Below, piece after piece: positions 43,821-53,802 of a DNA stretch of 64,000 nt (position 1 is its first letter; every line of letters starts with the position of its first letter). A program made the position numbers and the translations under genes. Under the pieces are notes generated by a model. That model was not told the origin of the DNA, did no database searches, and was given only the letters and a program-made list of their open reading frames with translations. The stretch spans positions 1-64,000 of the forward strand of contig JANNYF010000181.1 of NCBI GenBank assembly GCA_031409955.1, read 5' to 3'. This stretch comes from JAFDVL01 sp031409955 (GTDB lineage Bacteria > Acidobacteriota > Blastocatellia > RBC074).

Positions 43821-45200
43821 TCATTTCAATTTCTTTTTCACTTTTGCTGGCACACCTGCGACCAATGAATATTCCGGCACGTCTGCAATGATGACGGAAC
43901 CTGCGCCGGATATTGAACCACGTCCGACTTTGACAGGCGCAACTAACATCGTGTCCGAGCCAATTTTGACATCGTCTTCGATGATCGTCTGATGTTTGTT
44001 TTTGCCGTCGTAATTGCATGTGACCGTCGCGGCACCAATATTGACGCGTTCGCCAATCGTGGCGTCGCCCAGGTAGGTCAAGTGCATAGACTTCGATTTG
44101 CGACCGAGTTTCGTTTTCTTGAGTTCGACGAAGTTGCCGACCACGGCTTCCTCGTCCAACACGGCGTGCATGCGCAAATGCGCGAACGGGCCGACTTTGT
44201 TGTTTGCGGTGAGCTTGCTATCTACGATCACGCACGAATTATTCACCGTGCAGTTGTCGCCGATTTCGACATTGGTCAGATGTGACCACGAATGAATTTC
44301 ACAGTTACTGCCGATGCGCGAACGGCCTTCGATGATGACTTGCGGGTGAATCGTGGTGTCGCGTCCAATTTGCACGTCGGCGTCAATGTAGGTCGAATCG
44401 GGATCAACGATGGTCACACCTTCAATCATCAGGCGATCCAGAATTTCGTGCCGCAATCGCTTCCATCCCAGCGCAATTTCGGCGCGATTATTGAAGCCCT
44501 GCAATTCTGCATCATCGTCGTGCAGGACTGTGCCAACAGACTTGCCGTCCGCGCGCAAAATCTCCGGCACATCGGTCAAATAATATTCGCCTTGCGCGTT
44601 CTTGGTGGTCAGCCGATCCAACGCGGGCAGCAATGCCGGAATGTCGAAACAATAAAAGCCGGGATTCACTTCCTGGACGGCTTTTTGTGCGGACGTGCAA
44701 TCTTTGTCTTCGACGATTTTGACGAACTGACCTTCGTCGTCGCGGATGATGCGTCCGTAGGCGGGTGGCACTTCCATTTTGATGGTGATGAGCGTGGCGG
44801 CGTGTTGATTGGCTTCGTGTGCTTCTCGCAGCTTTTGCAAGGTTGCCGCTTTGACCAGCGGTGCATCGCCATAGCTCACGATCAACGAACCTTTGGCCGT
44901 CTGCAAAATCGCGCGCGCGCACATCACAGCGTGGCCTGTGCCGTGTTGTTCGGTTTGCACTACGAAGACCAATCGCTCAGCCATTTCGGGATCAAGGGAA
45001 GCGCGCGCGGCAGCTTCGACTTTGTCCGCCTGATAGCCGATGACGACGATAATTTTTTCGGGATTCAGTTGCGCCGCGCTGCGCAGGACGTGTGCGATTA
45101 ACAGTTGCCCGCCGAGTTTGTGCAGGACTTTGGCCTGTTCGCTTTTCATACGCGTGCCAAGGCCGGCAGCTAAAATCAAAACATTGGTTGGGTTGCTCAC
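43821..45200 (-). CDS. glmU: Bifunctional N-acetylglucosamine-1-phosphate uridyltransferase/acetyltransferase
   Basis: A 459-residue enzyme for the last two steps to UDP-GlcNAc. N-terminal pyrophosphorylase: LAAGLGTRMKS, QTEQHGTGHAV, VSYGDAPLV. C-terminal left-handed beta-helix with hexapeptide repeats and the acetyltransferase site region: FVELKKTKLG..SMHLTYLGDA and TCNYDGKNKHQT. The start is GTG at 45200 with AGAGGAA. It lies upstream of glmS in the same direction, with a palindrome between them. Confidence 0.96.
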   Translation of the reverse strand: MSNPTNVLILAAGLGTRMKSEQAKVLHKLGGQLLIAHVLRSAAQLNPEKIIVVIGYQADKVEAAARASLDPEMAERLVFVVQTEQHGTGHAVMCARAILQTAKGSLIVSYGDAPLVKAATLQKLREAHEANQHAATLITIKMEVPPAYGRIIRDDEGQFVKIVEDKDCTSAQKAVQEVNPGFYCFDIPALLPALDRLTTKNAQGEYYLTDVPEILRADGKSVGTVLHDDDAELQGFNNRAEIALGWKRLRHEILDRLMIEGVTIVDPDSTYIDADVQIGRDTTIHPQVIIEGRSRIGSNCEIHSWSHLTNVEIGDNCTVNNSCVIVDSKLTANNKVGPFAHLRMHAVLDEEAVVGNFVELKKTKLGRKSKSMHLTYLGDATIGERVNIGAATVTCNYDGKNKHQTIIEDDVKIGSDTMLVAPVKVGRGSISGAGSVIIADVPEYSLVAGVPAKVKKKLK

Positions 45201-45269
45201 GAAATTATTCCTCTGACAGTTTGAAGTTGAAATACCACTGCGGGGGCTTTGCGGGGGGCGATCAAAAAC

Positions 45270-46322
45270 TCAGGCATTATAGTAGATTTCAAAAATTGCG
45301 CGAGCCAAAAGTGCCGGATTGTGGCGCACGGAGCGTGCTTCGGACGCGAGCGGTTTGCTGGCGAAGCGGACATCGCCGAAAGCAAAATGCGGAGCCTCTG
45401 GCGGCTCCAACAAGACGGCTTCTTCTTCCGCATACAATTGACGCATGGTTGGTGAAATCGGGGCGGAATTAAAGACGGCGTAGTCGAGCTTCAGCGTTGG
45501 GCAGGTACGCAACAACTCCGTGACGTGGCCTTCTGCTGAAAGTCCGTTTGTTTCGTCCGCTTCGGTCATCAGGTTGCAGATGTAAATCTTTTTGGCTTTC
45601 GCTTGGCTGATCGCTTCGGCAATGCCTTCGATCAATAAATTCGGCATCACGCTGGTAAATAAAGAGCCGGGGCCAAGTGTAATCAAATCGGCCTCAAGAA
45701 TCGCGCTCACGACATCGGGCAAGGCGCGGGCGGAAGTTGGCGTAACAGCCAGATTGCGAATTGGCAAGCCACGCACGGCGCTCAAGGCTTTGATCGCGCG
45801 TTGCCCGTAGGCCATTTGCTCGCCGATGCGCGCTTCCAGATCAACTGAATCCAGTGTCGAGGGCAACACGCGCGCGGCACAACCGAGCAACTCGCTCGCC
45901 TTTTCAATGGCGGCCAGAAAATTGTCGCTCATCTGCGATAGCGCAACGATAATCAAATTCCCCAGCGAATGCCCGCCCAGCGAGCCGTTGCCCGCAAAGC
46001 GATGCTTGAACAAACTTTTCATGAAGCGGTCTTCGCTCGCCAAGGCGACCAAACAATTGCGAATGTCGCCGGGTGGCAGCACGCCAAATTCTGAGCGCAA
46101 CCGCCCGGAACTCTTGCCGTCATCCGTCACCGTCACAATCGCCGTCAGCGCAAGCTCGACGTAATTAAAGGGCAAAGCCGTTTGCAACCCAAGCGCACGG
46201 CCCGGCGGATCAGAAGCGCGCTGCCCGGCATTCAAATAGGGCTTGAGTCCCGTCAGCAGCGTAGACAAACCCGTGCCACCACCAATTGCTACAAGCTTTA
46301 ATGGAGAAGTCACAGGCGGCAT
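45270..46322 (-). CDS. yvcK: YvcK/CofD-like protein (gluconeogenesis factor)
   Basis: A 350-residue protein of the CofD/YvcK family: AIGGGTGLSTLLTGLKPY, VTDDGKSSGRLR, PPGDIRNCLVAL, GSLGGHSLGNLIIVAL and LGPGSLFTSVMPNLLI. In Firmicutes the YvcK branch binds UDP-sugars such as UDP-GlcNAc and affects cell wall growth. Its place directly before glmU and glmS is therefore meaningful. It lies about 70 bases before glmU in the same direction. No CofD-specific F420 genes are seen. Confidence 0.9.
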   Translation of the reverse strand: MPPVTSPLKLVAIGGGTGLSTLLTGLKPYLNAGQRASDPPGRALGLQTALPFNYVELALTAIVTVTDDGKSSGRLRSEFGVLPPGDIRNCLVALASEDRFMKSLFKHRFAGNGSLGGHSLGNLIIVALSQMSDNFLAAIEKASELLGCAARVLPSTLDSVDLEARIGEQMAYGQRAIKALSAVRGLPIRNLAVTPTSARALPDVVSAILEADLITLGPGSLFTSVMPNLLIEGIAEAISQAKAKKIYICNLMTEADETNGLSAEGHVTELLRTCPTLKLDYAVFNSAPISPTMRQLYAEEEAVLLEPPEAPHFAFGDVRFASKPLASEARSVRHNPALLARAIFEIYYNA

Positions 46323-46375
46323 AGAAATTCGAGATGAAGGATCGAGTTCTTAAACTTTAAATCTCCACTTTGAGA

Positions 46376-46726
46376 TCATGGTTTGTGTTTGCAATGTTTC
46401 GCGTTGAGGCACTCTTCACGCATTTGCAGGCGCGCGACGGGAACACCGCTGACCAGATGGGACTCTACGATTTCGGCGACATCGGCTGCCGTGACGCTGC
46501 CGTACCAAACAGCTTCGGGATACACCACGACCATCGGGCCATGTTCGCATTGATCTAGGCAACCAGCTTTGTTCGCGCGCAGTTTGCCTTTCAGCCCGCG
46601 CGCCGCGAGTTCTTTCTTGAATTGCAATTGCAGTTGTCCCAAGCCTGCCGGGTCACAGCAACCACGCGGATTTTCCGGGGGACGTTGATTCGTACAGATG
46701 AAAATGTGACGGTCGAATTTTGGCAT
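46376..46726 (-). CDS. Thioredoxin-like [2Fe-2S] ferredoxin
   Basis: A 116-residue ferredoxin of the thioredoxin fold. Likely cluster ligands are Cys in FICTNQRPPENPRGCC and the pair in KAGCLDQCEHGP. VVVYPEAVWYGSVTAADVAEIVESHL is the standard end of the domain, and a Cys/His-bearing tail (EECLNAKHCKHKP) follows. Electron carrier for unknown partners. It stands about 50 bases before yvcK, and 46727-47054 upstream has no gene I can support. Confidence 0.88.
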   Translation of the reverse strand: MPKFDRHIFICTNQRPPENPRGCCDPAGLGQLQLQFKKELAARGLKGKLRANKAGCLDQCEHGPMVVVYPEAVWYGSVTAADVAEIVESHLVSGVPVARLQMREECLNAKHCKHKP

Positions 46727-47054
46727 GTTCGGGAGTGCTTTAACTACTCTTCGGGGCAGTGTTTCTGAAGATGCGACAGTGTGCCTTAGCCATTGAATCA
46801 GGTCAAGTCGTTAGGCTCTCCAACCAGGCGGTAATTATTAGCCCAAAATAATTCCGTCGAGGCAAACCTTCTCGAAATGATGGCAACTAAGGATTACTCA
46901 TTTTTGGCTGAGATGGATTTAGCGCTGAGGGATAAAATTAAGAGGTTCGACACAAATTTTCGATAAAGACGACACAGTCGCTCGCTATCATCAAGCTAAA
47001 TAGTGGTCAATTAGGCAATTATCCAAGATCAGGATTCTTGAGAGGGAGCGAAAT

Positions 47055-47318
47055 ATGCAGCTTACGATAACCAACGATACGATGAGGAAAGTGAACAGTT
47101 TGCCAGATGACAAGCGCGCCAAGGTCATTCAGATCGTCAAACGCCACCTGAAGGCCTGTGCGAAGAATGGCTGTCCGACGGAAAGTATGGATCGGGTCTA
47201 TCTGGAAGCGATAGATGTCGCCGAAATGGAAACGAAATTCCCAGAGAAAAAAAAGGATTCCTTCCGCGAATGGGAAGTCCGACACTACGATCAATACATC
47301 AGTCCGAAAGCGGCTTAA
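47055..47318 (+). CDS. Small protein of unknown function
   Basis: An 87-residue protein, not recognised. It is rich in charged residues, with a helical N-terminus (MRKVNSLPDDKRAKVIQIVKRHLKAC) and two Cys residues spaced CAKNGC. GAGAGGGAG precedes the ATG and a clear terminator follows the stop, so it is probably a real single-gene transcript. The 328 bases upstream carry no supported gene and must include its promoter. Confidence 0.6.
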   Translation: MQLTITNDTMRKVNSLPDDKRAKVIQIVKRHLKACAKNGCPTESMDRVYLEAIDVAEMETKFPEKKKDSFREWEVRHYDQYISPKAA

Positions 47319-47357
47319 AAGTTTTGGGTGAGGAAATAACCTCCTGTTAGGTTGGGA

Positions 47358-47392
47358 AAGGGATGCTCAATTCGGGCATCCCTTATTTTTTT
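47358..47392 (+). terminator. Rho-independent terminator
   Basis: AAGGGATGC pairs with GCATCCCTT across a nine-base loop, followed by A and seven T residues. It ends the 47055-47318 gene. Confidence 0.92.
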
Positions 47393-47526
47393 CTCATTCT
47401 TCATCGTTCGACAAGCGGTAGATCGCTCAGCTATAATCTGGGCTTTTATTGAAACAAACCGAATTGAGTCGCAATCCTAATTGGGTTTGTCACGCCATAA
47501 TTACTATTCAGAGGAGCCAGATCCAA

Positions 47527-49788
47527 GTGAAAGCTTTCGTCCGTTTCTTGATTGTCCCGGCAGCCTTTTGTTTTTTCAGCATTTCATCGCAAGCGCAATT
47601 TGCGCAGACCACCGATGAAGTCTCTCTCTTTCAACTCACCGATATCCTCAACACTCCGGCTGGTTCTGTGCGCGGTGTCAGTGATGATGGCAAGCGCGTT
47701 ATCTTCGAATCGGCTGCCGACCTGACGGGCGGAAATCCTGATTTGAATATTGAGCTGTTTGTCTATGAGCTGGATAAGCGCACCTTGATCCAACTGACTA
47801 AGACTGAACACGTCTATGATCCGGCGGACAAGGACAAGCCGTTTGCCGAACGCAAAATTCTGATTTCGGTTTCCAACAACAATCCGGCTATCAGTGGCGA
47901 TGGCACGAAAATCGTGTTCGCTTCAAATAGCAGTACCTTGGTTGCGGGAGAGGCTGGGAAAAACGACGACGGCAACCAGGAAATCTTTTTGGCGTCCTTG
48001 CCGCCCAACAGTACCACGCCATCGTTCCAGCGCATCACCACGACAACGGCTTCGACCCCTGCATCGCGGAACACAGAAGTCTTCGATAATTACAACCCGA
48101 CCATTAATTTCAACGGCACGCTCATCGCCTTTGTGACAAACCGCAAAGAATTGCCAGGTGTTACCAACAAAGACGCGCTCGGACAAATCGTTTTGTATAG
48201 CACCACCGCTGGTCAATTCACGCAAGTCACCACCAAAAACGAAGCCGATGCGCTGGATGGCTTCGTCTTCAAAGGCTTCAACAGCAACCCACAACTCAGC
48301 GGGAACGGAAATGTGCTGGTGTTTATTGCGGGCTACAATCACGCGCCGACGGCCTCAATCAACAACTCAGACCTCAACGGCGAAATCTTCTTGTATGACG
48401 TGGCGACCAAAGCGCTGACGCAAATGACCAACACCACCGGATTCGCGGGCTATCCGGCCTCGATCAGTCAGATCGGCACGCTGGTTCCTGACCGTCCGAT
48501 GAACATTCTGAACCAAAACACCAAACATTTGAGCAGCGACGGAACGATGCTCGTGTTTGAATCGGCGGGCGATTTGGAATCCGGCAAGAACTCCGACAAA
48601 ACGCGTGAAGTATTTTTGTACAACCGCACGACCAACAAGTTCACGCAAATCACCAGCAACTCCGCCCTACCCGCGATACCGGTGCAAACCGACATAGACA
48701 AGATTGATTACGACTTCACGCCCGCGATCAGCCCAAATGGCAAGTTTATTTTCATCGGCTCAATCCTCAACATCGTGCCGGTCGCTTCGGGCGGAACCAG
48801 CGGCATTTTGACCGACAACGCCGATGGCAGCCGCGAGGTATTTCGCTATGACATTGCTGCGGCGAAGTTCCGGCAAATCACCTATACGCCACTCTCGCCG
48901 CGCGTGTTGGATCAACGCGAAGCCTTGCTCCACGTGAATTCCAATGCCGCCGGGACAGACCTGTTCTTTACCAACGATATTGACATGATCGGCACGAACC
49001 CTGACACGTCGTTTGAAATTTACCGCGCGATTGTGCGCCCCATCGCGCAGGTTAATGATTTCGTTCCGGTGCTGGTCAACGGGGCCAGCTTCTTCTCACC
49101 CGACAGCACCAAACCGGAAACAAATCCCATTGCAGGTGGCTCGCTCGGTTCTCTCTTTGGCACGAAGCTCGCGGATTCACAGGCGACCTCTGCCAGAGCT
49201 GACCTCGACTTTGAATTGAATGGCGTGAGCGTCACGATTGCAGGCATTGCTGCCAAACTGATTTACGTCTCGCCTTTGCAAATTAACTTCGTTGTCCCCG
49301 ATGGCGTACTGGCAGCCGATGCCGTCGAGTTCACGATCAATAACAAAGGCGTGGTGTCGAAAGGCAAAGTCAAAGTATTGGACGCGCAGCCCGGCATTTT
49401 CACGACGACGCAAAATGGCAAGGGCGCAGGAGCCGTTGCCTGTCAGCTTGTGCTCAAAGATGCAGATGGCAACACCACGAGCAACACCTACCCCGCCCCG
49501 CCTTGTGAAATTAGCGCGGATAAGAAAGAGGGATATTTATTGCTCTTCGGCACGGGGTTCAGATATGCCGATTTAACTTCTGTAATTGTGACTGTAATCA
49601 AGGCTGATGCCACAACCCAAGACTTCACGCCCGTCTATGCGGGCAGTCAGAACCAGTTCCCTGGCTTGGATCAAATCAATTTATTGTTGCCAACGGATTT
49701 CCCCACCGGAACTGTTAAGCTGAAAATCAAGGCTACCAGCGCAGGCACCGCCGTTGAAAGCAACGAGTTTGAAATCACGATTAAATAG
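47527..49788 (+). CDS. Secreted TolB-like beta-propeller protein with TIGR03437 C-terminal domain
   Basis: A 753-residue exported protein. The GTG at 47527 with GAGGAG upstream starts a signal peptide (KAFVRFLIVPAAFCFFSISSQAQ). Residues about 30-510 hold PD40/TolB-like repeats: SDDGKRVIFESAADL, SGDGTKIVFASNS, SSDGTMLVFESAGDL, SPNGKFIFIGSI and similar. The last 230 residues are the TIGR03437 domain typical of Solibacter and relatives: GSLFGTKLA, LIYVSPLQINFVVP, GYLLLFGTGFRYAD, FPGLDQINLLLP. Function unknown; likely an outer-surface or periplasmic binding protein. Confidence 0.88.
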   Translation: MKAFVRFLIVPAAFCFFSISSQAQFAQTTDEVSLFQLTDILNTPAGSVRGVSDDGKRVIFESAADLTGGNPDLNIELFVYELDKRTLIQLTKTEHVYDPADKDKPFAERKILISVSNNNPAISGDGTKIVFASNSSTLVAGEAGKNDDGNQEIFLASLPPNSTTPSFQRITTTTASTPASRNTEVFDNYNPTINFNGTLIAFVTNRKELPGVTNKDALGQIVLYSTTAGQFTQVTTKNEADALDGFVFKGFNSNPQLSGNGNVLVFIAGYNHAPTASINNSDLNGEIFLYDVATKALTQMTNTTGFAGYPASISQIGTLVPDRPMNILNQNTKHLSSDGTMLVFESAGDLESGKNSDKTREVFLYNRTTNKFTQITSNSALPAIPVQTDIDKIDYDFTPAISPNGKFIFIGSILNIVPVASGGTSGILTDNADGSREVFRYDIAAAKFRQITYTPLSPRVLDQREALLHVNSNAAGTDLFFTNDIDMIGTNPDTSFEIYRAIVRPIAQVNDFVPVLVNGASFFSPDSTKPETNPIAGGSLGSLFGTKLADSQATSARADLDFELNGVSVTIAGIAAKLIYVSPLQINFVVPDGVLAADAVEFTINNKGVVSKGKVKVLDAQPGIFTTTQNGKGAGAVACQLVLKDADGNTTSNTYPAPPCEISADKKEGYLLLFGTGFRYADLTSVIVTVIKADATTQDFTPVYAGSQNQFPGLDQINLLLPTDFPTGTVKLKIKATSAGTAVESNEFEITIK

Positions 49789-49802
49789 TCGTCAGCGCAT
49801 TG

Positions 49803-49854
49803 AAACGAATCTGCCCACCTGCAATAACGTTCTATTGTAGGCGGGCATTCGTTT
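49803..49854 (+). terminator. Long hairpin terminator after the propeller gene
   Basis: AAACGAAT(C)TGCCC.CCT.CAATA pairs with TATTG.AGG.GGGCATTCGTTT, a stem of over 20 pairs with few mismatches, ending in GTTTATTA. Confidence 0.7.
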
Positions 49855-49931
49855 ATTACTCTAACCGCGAGTGGTATCTGATTCGCCGCCAGATAACCTA
49901 CAGTTGTATTCAGCACATTTTTGCTCCCACG

Positions 49932-50038
49932 AGAGCAATGACATTGAATTAAGCAAAGTCCGACAAGCTTCAGTTTGTCGTCCTGCACTTGCGGCTGTCA
50001 TCGCTCGACAACCTGAGGTTCGATAAACCTCAGGTTGT
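49932..50038. repeat. Repeat unit related to 28297-28322 plus a perfect hairpin
   Basis: 49932-49952 (GAGCAATGACATTGAATTAAG) is a close copy of the arm at 28297-28322. Further on, 50008-50038 is a perfect hairpin of 13 pairs (ACAACCTGAGGTT/AACCTCAGGTTGT), preceded by a weaker one at 49970-49980. Together with the terminator they occupy most of the 49789-50112 gap. Confidence 0.7.
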
Positions 50039-50112
50039 TCTTGCCATTTCACTGCGGCTGATCGGATGCCGCTGTCATGCAACCCTGGCTTCAAGGACTC
50101 AAGAGATTTTCG

Positions 50113-53100
50113 CTATACTGCTGCTGGGGATAAGCGATACAGCAACATCCTCAACTCATTAAATACGCGCGCCGCTAAATCATCAGCGCTCTCCTTCATT
50201 TTCACCTTCAGCACTCCATTCGGCGTGAACTTCGCATTCGGATTTTCGCTCAGCAGTTTGAGTAAGTTGTCAGGATTCACGCGCGACTTTTCGCTGAGTC
50301 GAATGCTCAAGCTCTCGGCGATGCGATCAATCGCAATGATGCCTAGTGCTTCGGCTTCACGGCGTACTTTCGCGTAGGCAAATAAATTCTCGACCGACTC
50401 CAACAGTCGTCCATAACGATCTGCGATTTCGTCTTTGATGCGGGCGAGTTCTTCGTCATTGCGAGCCGACGCAATGCGTTTGTAGGTGCGTAAACGTTGG
50501 CTCATGTCGGCGATATATTCATCCGGGATGCGCGTGTCTACGCCGAGGTTTAGTTGCGTGGTGATCTCTTCGACGATGTCTTCGCCGCGCAATTCGTTGA
50601 CGGTGCGCTCCAACATTTGGCAATACAAATCAAAGCCAATTGCATCAATGTGACCGGATTGTTGCCCGCCTAACAAATTGCCGCCCCCGCGCAATTCCAA
50701 ATCCAACGCGGCAATGCGAAAGCCTGCGCCTAAATCCGAAAACTCACGAATCGCCGCCAGTCTTCGGCGCGCAATCGGCGTCAAAGCCGCTTCGCCTGGG
50801 ATCAATAAATACGCGTATGCGCGACGATTCGAGCGCCCGACACGACCGCGCAGTTGATAGAGTTGCGACAGACCATACGCATCGGCGCGATTAATGATGA
50901 TGGTGTTGGCGCGCGGAATGTCTATGCCGTTTTCGATGATCGTGGTGGCGACGAGGATATCGAATTTATGCGCGACAAAATCCAGCACGGCTTGTTCCAT
51001 TTCCTTTTCGCCCATTTGTCCGTGCGCCACGACGATGCGGGCTTGCGGCACGATGCGCTTCACGAGCGCCGCGATTTCATCAATGGATTCGACGCGGTTG
51101 TGAACAAAAAAGACCTGGCCTTCGCGTTGTAATTCCTGCTCAATCGCGGCGCGAATGATCTGCTCGGTAAACGGCACGACGTTCGTTTGAATCGCCAGGC
51201 GATCACGCGGTGGCGTTTCAATCACCGACATATCGCGCAAGCCCATCAACGACATATTCAGCGTGCGCGGAATCGGCGTCGCGCTCATCGTCAACACGTC
51301 TACGCGCTTCTTGAGTTGCTTCAATCGTTCTTTGTGCGCGACGCCGAAACGTTGTTCTTCGTCCACGATCACAAGGCCGAGGTCTTTGAAAATCAGATCG
51401 CGCGACAGAATGCGATGCGTGCCGATGGTGATGTCCACCTGGCCTTTTTCGACAGCTTCGAGAACTTCTTTTTGCTCCTTCGGCGAACGAAAGCGCGAGA
51501 GCAAATCTATCGTGACCGGGAACGCGGCGAAGCGGGCTTTGAAGGTTTGGAAATGTTGATACGCCAGCACAGTCGTGGGTGCGAGCAACGCGACTTGCTT
51601 GCCGTCCATCACCGCTTTGAACGCCGCGCGCATCGCCACTTCGGTTTTGCCGTAGCCGACATCGCCGCACAACAAGCGATCCATTGGCGTCGGCTCTTCC
51701 ATACTTTTTTTCACATCGGCAACGGCGGTCACTTGATCGGGTGTGAGTTCATACGGGAATGAGGCTTCAAATTCTTCTTGCCAATGTGAGTCAGGGCTGA
51801 ACGGCTTGCGCTGCGCCATTTTGCGTTCGGCGTAGAGCTTCAATAACTCTTCAGCCATATCCCGCATCGCGCGTTTGGCCTTGGCTTTGGTCTTCGCCCA
51901 CGCGATGCCGCCGAGCTTGTCCATCTTCGCTTCGGTGCTTTCGCTGCTCGAAAATTTTTGCACCAAATCGAGCCGTTCGACCGGCACATATAACTTCGTG
52001 CCTTCCGCATACACCAGCAGCATGAACTCGCGCTTCGCTTCTTTTGTCTGGGTTGTTGCGCCAATCGCACGCGCGTAGTTGTCCGCTGCCGCTGTTGTTC
52101 CGCCTCCAGTATCCAACTGAAACAAGCCCTGGAATTGGCCGATGCCGTGATCTATGTGAACGACGTAATCACCGATTTTCAAGTCGCGGAAATCGGATAA
52201 AAATGCGGCGGCCTGTGAGCGCGTGGCTTTCGTTTTGCCAGTGCGCCGTTCGACGTGAATCGCTTCGTCAAAGAGGTCGCGTTCGGTGTAGAAGGTGAGT
52301 TGTGACGCGGGCAGCGAGAAGCCGACGGAAAGATCGCCGATGAGAGTAGTCGGTAGCCGGTAGTCGGTAGTCGGTAGGTTTTCGGAGCCACTGACTAACC
52401 TCACATCATATTCACTCAATGATTCGCGGATGCGGTCGGCGATGCCGGTGCTAGGTAACACGAAAATGGTTTGTTCGTCGCGCTGCTTTAATTCTTCGGC
52501 AAGGTCGCTCAATCGGCCATGCCATTTGCGAACGGCGCGGGAGATAAGTTCGACTTCGGTGCTGTTGGGTTCGGGCGGGAATAAAAACAACGGCGTGACG
52601 GAACGTTCGCGCGTGAAAACTTCGGGCGCGGATTCGATCAAGACAGAATTGGCGCTGACATCTTCGGTCGAAAGTTCGTCTTCAAAGCCAAGCGCGGCGC
52701 TGCCGAGCAAGCGCAATTCGACGCGGGGCAATCGCTCCAACTTTGCGCGCAACTCCTCCGGCGTCAAAAACAACTTATCGGGCGTGAGCGCCAAATCGTC
52801 CGCGTCTTCGCTGCGCTGATAGTTCAATTGCAATTCATCCAGAATGGATTTGACCTGCTTCTCGGTTTCGGATGGCTCATCCACCACCAGCACCGCATCG
52901 CGTAAATAATCGAACACCGAAGCCGTCAACGGCTTCACCAGCGGTAGCAAATATTCCCAGCCGGGAAACGGCTCGCCTTCGCTGGCAAAGACCAAGCGAT
53001 CTCGCAACGCGCGATCATAGTTTTCGTCGTGCCAATGTTCGCGGGCAATGTGCGCCCAGTCTTTGAAATTCTGCGCCGACGAACGTTCATCGCGCATCGG

Positions 53101-53802
53101 CACGATCACGGCTTCGTCAATTTGGCGGAGCGAGCGCTGTGTTTCAGGATCGAACTCTCGCATCGAATCAACTTGGTCGCCGAAGAATTCCACGCGCAAT
53201 GGGTATAGCGCATCGCCTCTGCCACTTGGCGAATACACATCCAGAATGCCGCCGCGCGAAGAATACTCGCCCACATTGCCGACCGGATCACTGCGCACAT
53301 AACCAACGTTGTGCAAATGATCCAGCAAATCTTCGAGCGGCAATTCTTCGCCGACTTTCAATTCGACCGTCGCCTGTTTCGTTTCCTGCGGTGGCACAAA
53401 GCGTTGCATCAATGACCGCGCCGTCAGCATCACGATGTCGCCCGTCCCCGAAGCCAACCGCCACAACGCCAGCGCCCGCCGTTCCAGCAATTCCGCGTGC
53501 GGCGACGTGCCCGAATACGGATTGCTTTCCGACGCGGGCAGCGTGAAGACCTGCTCTTCGCATTCGTTGCGACCATTGAGCGTGCAATAAAAAAAGCGCA
53601 GATCGCGTTCTAAATCTTCGAGATCACGATTGCGCAGGCTCAGGAATGCAAACCGCTTGCCCGTGGCTTTTTGCAAAGCGGCGATGACCAATGCTTTCGC
53701 GCCGCTGCCCAAACCTGCGACTTGCACGACGCGTTTGCCCGCGCGAATGGCAGTGATGAGCGATTGCAGTTGTAACGTTGCTTCAATGTTTGCGAGGTTC
53801 AC
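50113..53802 (-). CDS. mfd: Transcription-repair coupling factor
   Basis: A 1,229-residue ATPase that removes stalled RNA polymerase and recruits UvrA; longer than the 1,150 or so residues of E. coli. UvrB-like N-terminal domain (TLPASESNPYSGTSPH, YSSRGGILDVYSPSG), RNA polymerase-interacting region (IGDYVVHIDHGIGQF), RecG-like motor with GDVGYGKTEVAMRAA, VDEEQRFGV, SATPIPRTL and GRVGRSNRRAYAY, and the C-terminal regulatory domain. The start is a GTG without a clear ribosome binding site. A tandem word repeat at 52344-52396 adds about 20 extra residues (LPTTDYRLPTT) in the N-terminal third. Confidence 0.95.
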   Translation of the reverse strand: MNLANIEATLQLQSLITAIRAGKRVVQVAGLGSGAKALVIAALQKATGKRFAFLSLRNRDLEDLERDLRFFYCTLNGRNECEEQVFTLPASESNPYSGTSPHAELLERRALALWRLASGTGDIVMLTARSLMQRFVPPQETKQATVELKVGEELPLEDLLDHLHNVGYVRSDPVGNVGEYSSRGGILDVYSPSGRGDALYPLRVEFFGDQVDSMREFDPETQRSLRQIDEAVIVPMRDERSSAQNFKDWAHIAREHWHDENYDRALRDRLVFASEGEPFPGWEYLLPLVKPLTASVFDYLRDAVLVVDEPSETEKQVKSILDELQLNYQRSEDADDLALTPDKLFLTPEELRAKLERLPRVELRLLGSAALGFEDELSTEDVSANSVLIESAPEVFTRERSVTPLFLFPPEPNSTEVELISRAVRKWHGRLSDLAEELKQRDEQTIFVLPSTGIADRIRESLSEYDVRLVSGSENLPTTDYRLPTTLIGDLSVGFSLPASQLTFYTERDLFDEAIHVERRTGKTKATRSQAAAFLSDFRDLKIGDYVVHIDHGIGQFQGLFQLDTGGGTTAAADNYARAIGATTQTKEAKREFMLLVYAEGTKLYVPVERLDLVQKFSSSESTEAKMDKLGGIAWAKTKAKAKRAMRDMAEELLKLYAERKMAQRKPFSPDSHWQEEFEASFPYELTPDQVTAVADVKKSMEEPTPMDRLLCGDVGYGKTEVAMRAAFKAVMDGKQVALLAPTTVLAYQHFQTFKARFAAFPVTIDLLSRFRSPKEQKEVLEAVEKGQVDITIGTHRILSRDLIFKDLGLVIVDEEQRFGVAHKERLKQLKKRVDVLTMSATPIPRTLNMSLMGLRDMSVIETPPRDRLAIQTNVVPFTEQIIRAAIEQELQREGQVFFVHNRVESIDEIAALVKRIVPQARIVVAHGQMGEKEMEQAVLDFVAHKFDILVATTIIENGIDIPRANTIIINRADAYGLSQLYQLRGRVGRSNRRAYAYLLIPGEAALTPIARRRLAAIREFSDLGAGFRIAALDLELRGGGNLLGGQQSGHIDAIGFDLYCQMLERTVNELRGEDIVEEITTQLNLGVDTRIPDEYIADMSQRLRTYKRIASARNDEELARIKDEIADRYGRLLESVENLFAYAKVRREAEALGIIAIDRIAESLSIRLSEKSRVNPDNLLKLLSENPNAKFTPNGVLKVKMKESADDLAARVFNELRMLLYRLSPAAV
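52344..52396. repeat. Word palindrome inside mfd
   Basis: Four tandem variants of GGTAGTC (52344-52379), then a short inverted copy ACTGACTAACC (52390-52400). In the mfd frame it codes LPTTDYRLPTT and RLVSG, a low-complexity insert that keeps the frame open. The build matches the intergenic palindromes of the window. Confidence 0.75.

Noticed and set aside
46877..46966. 29-codon frame in the gap before the 47055 gene
   Set aside because: No clear ribosome binding site and no similarity; length is within chance.
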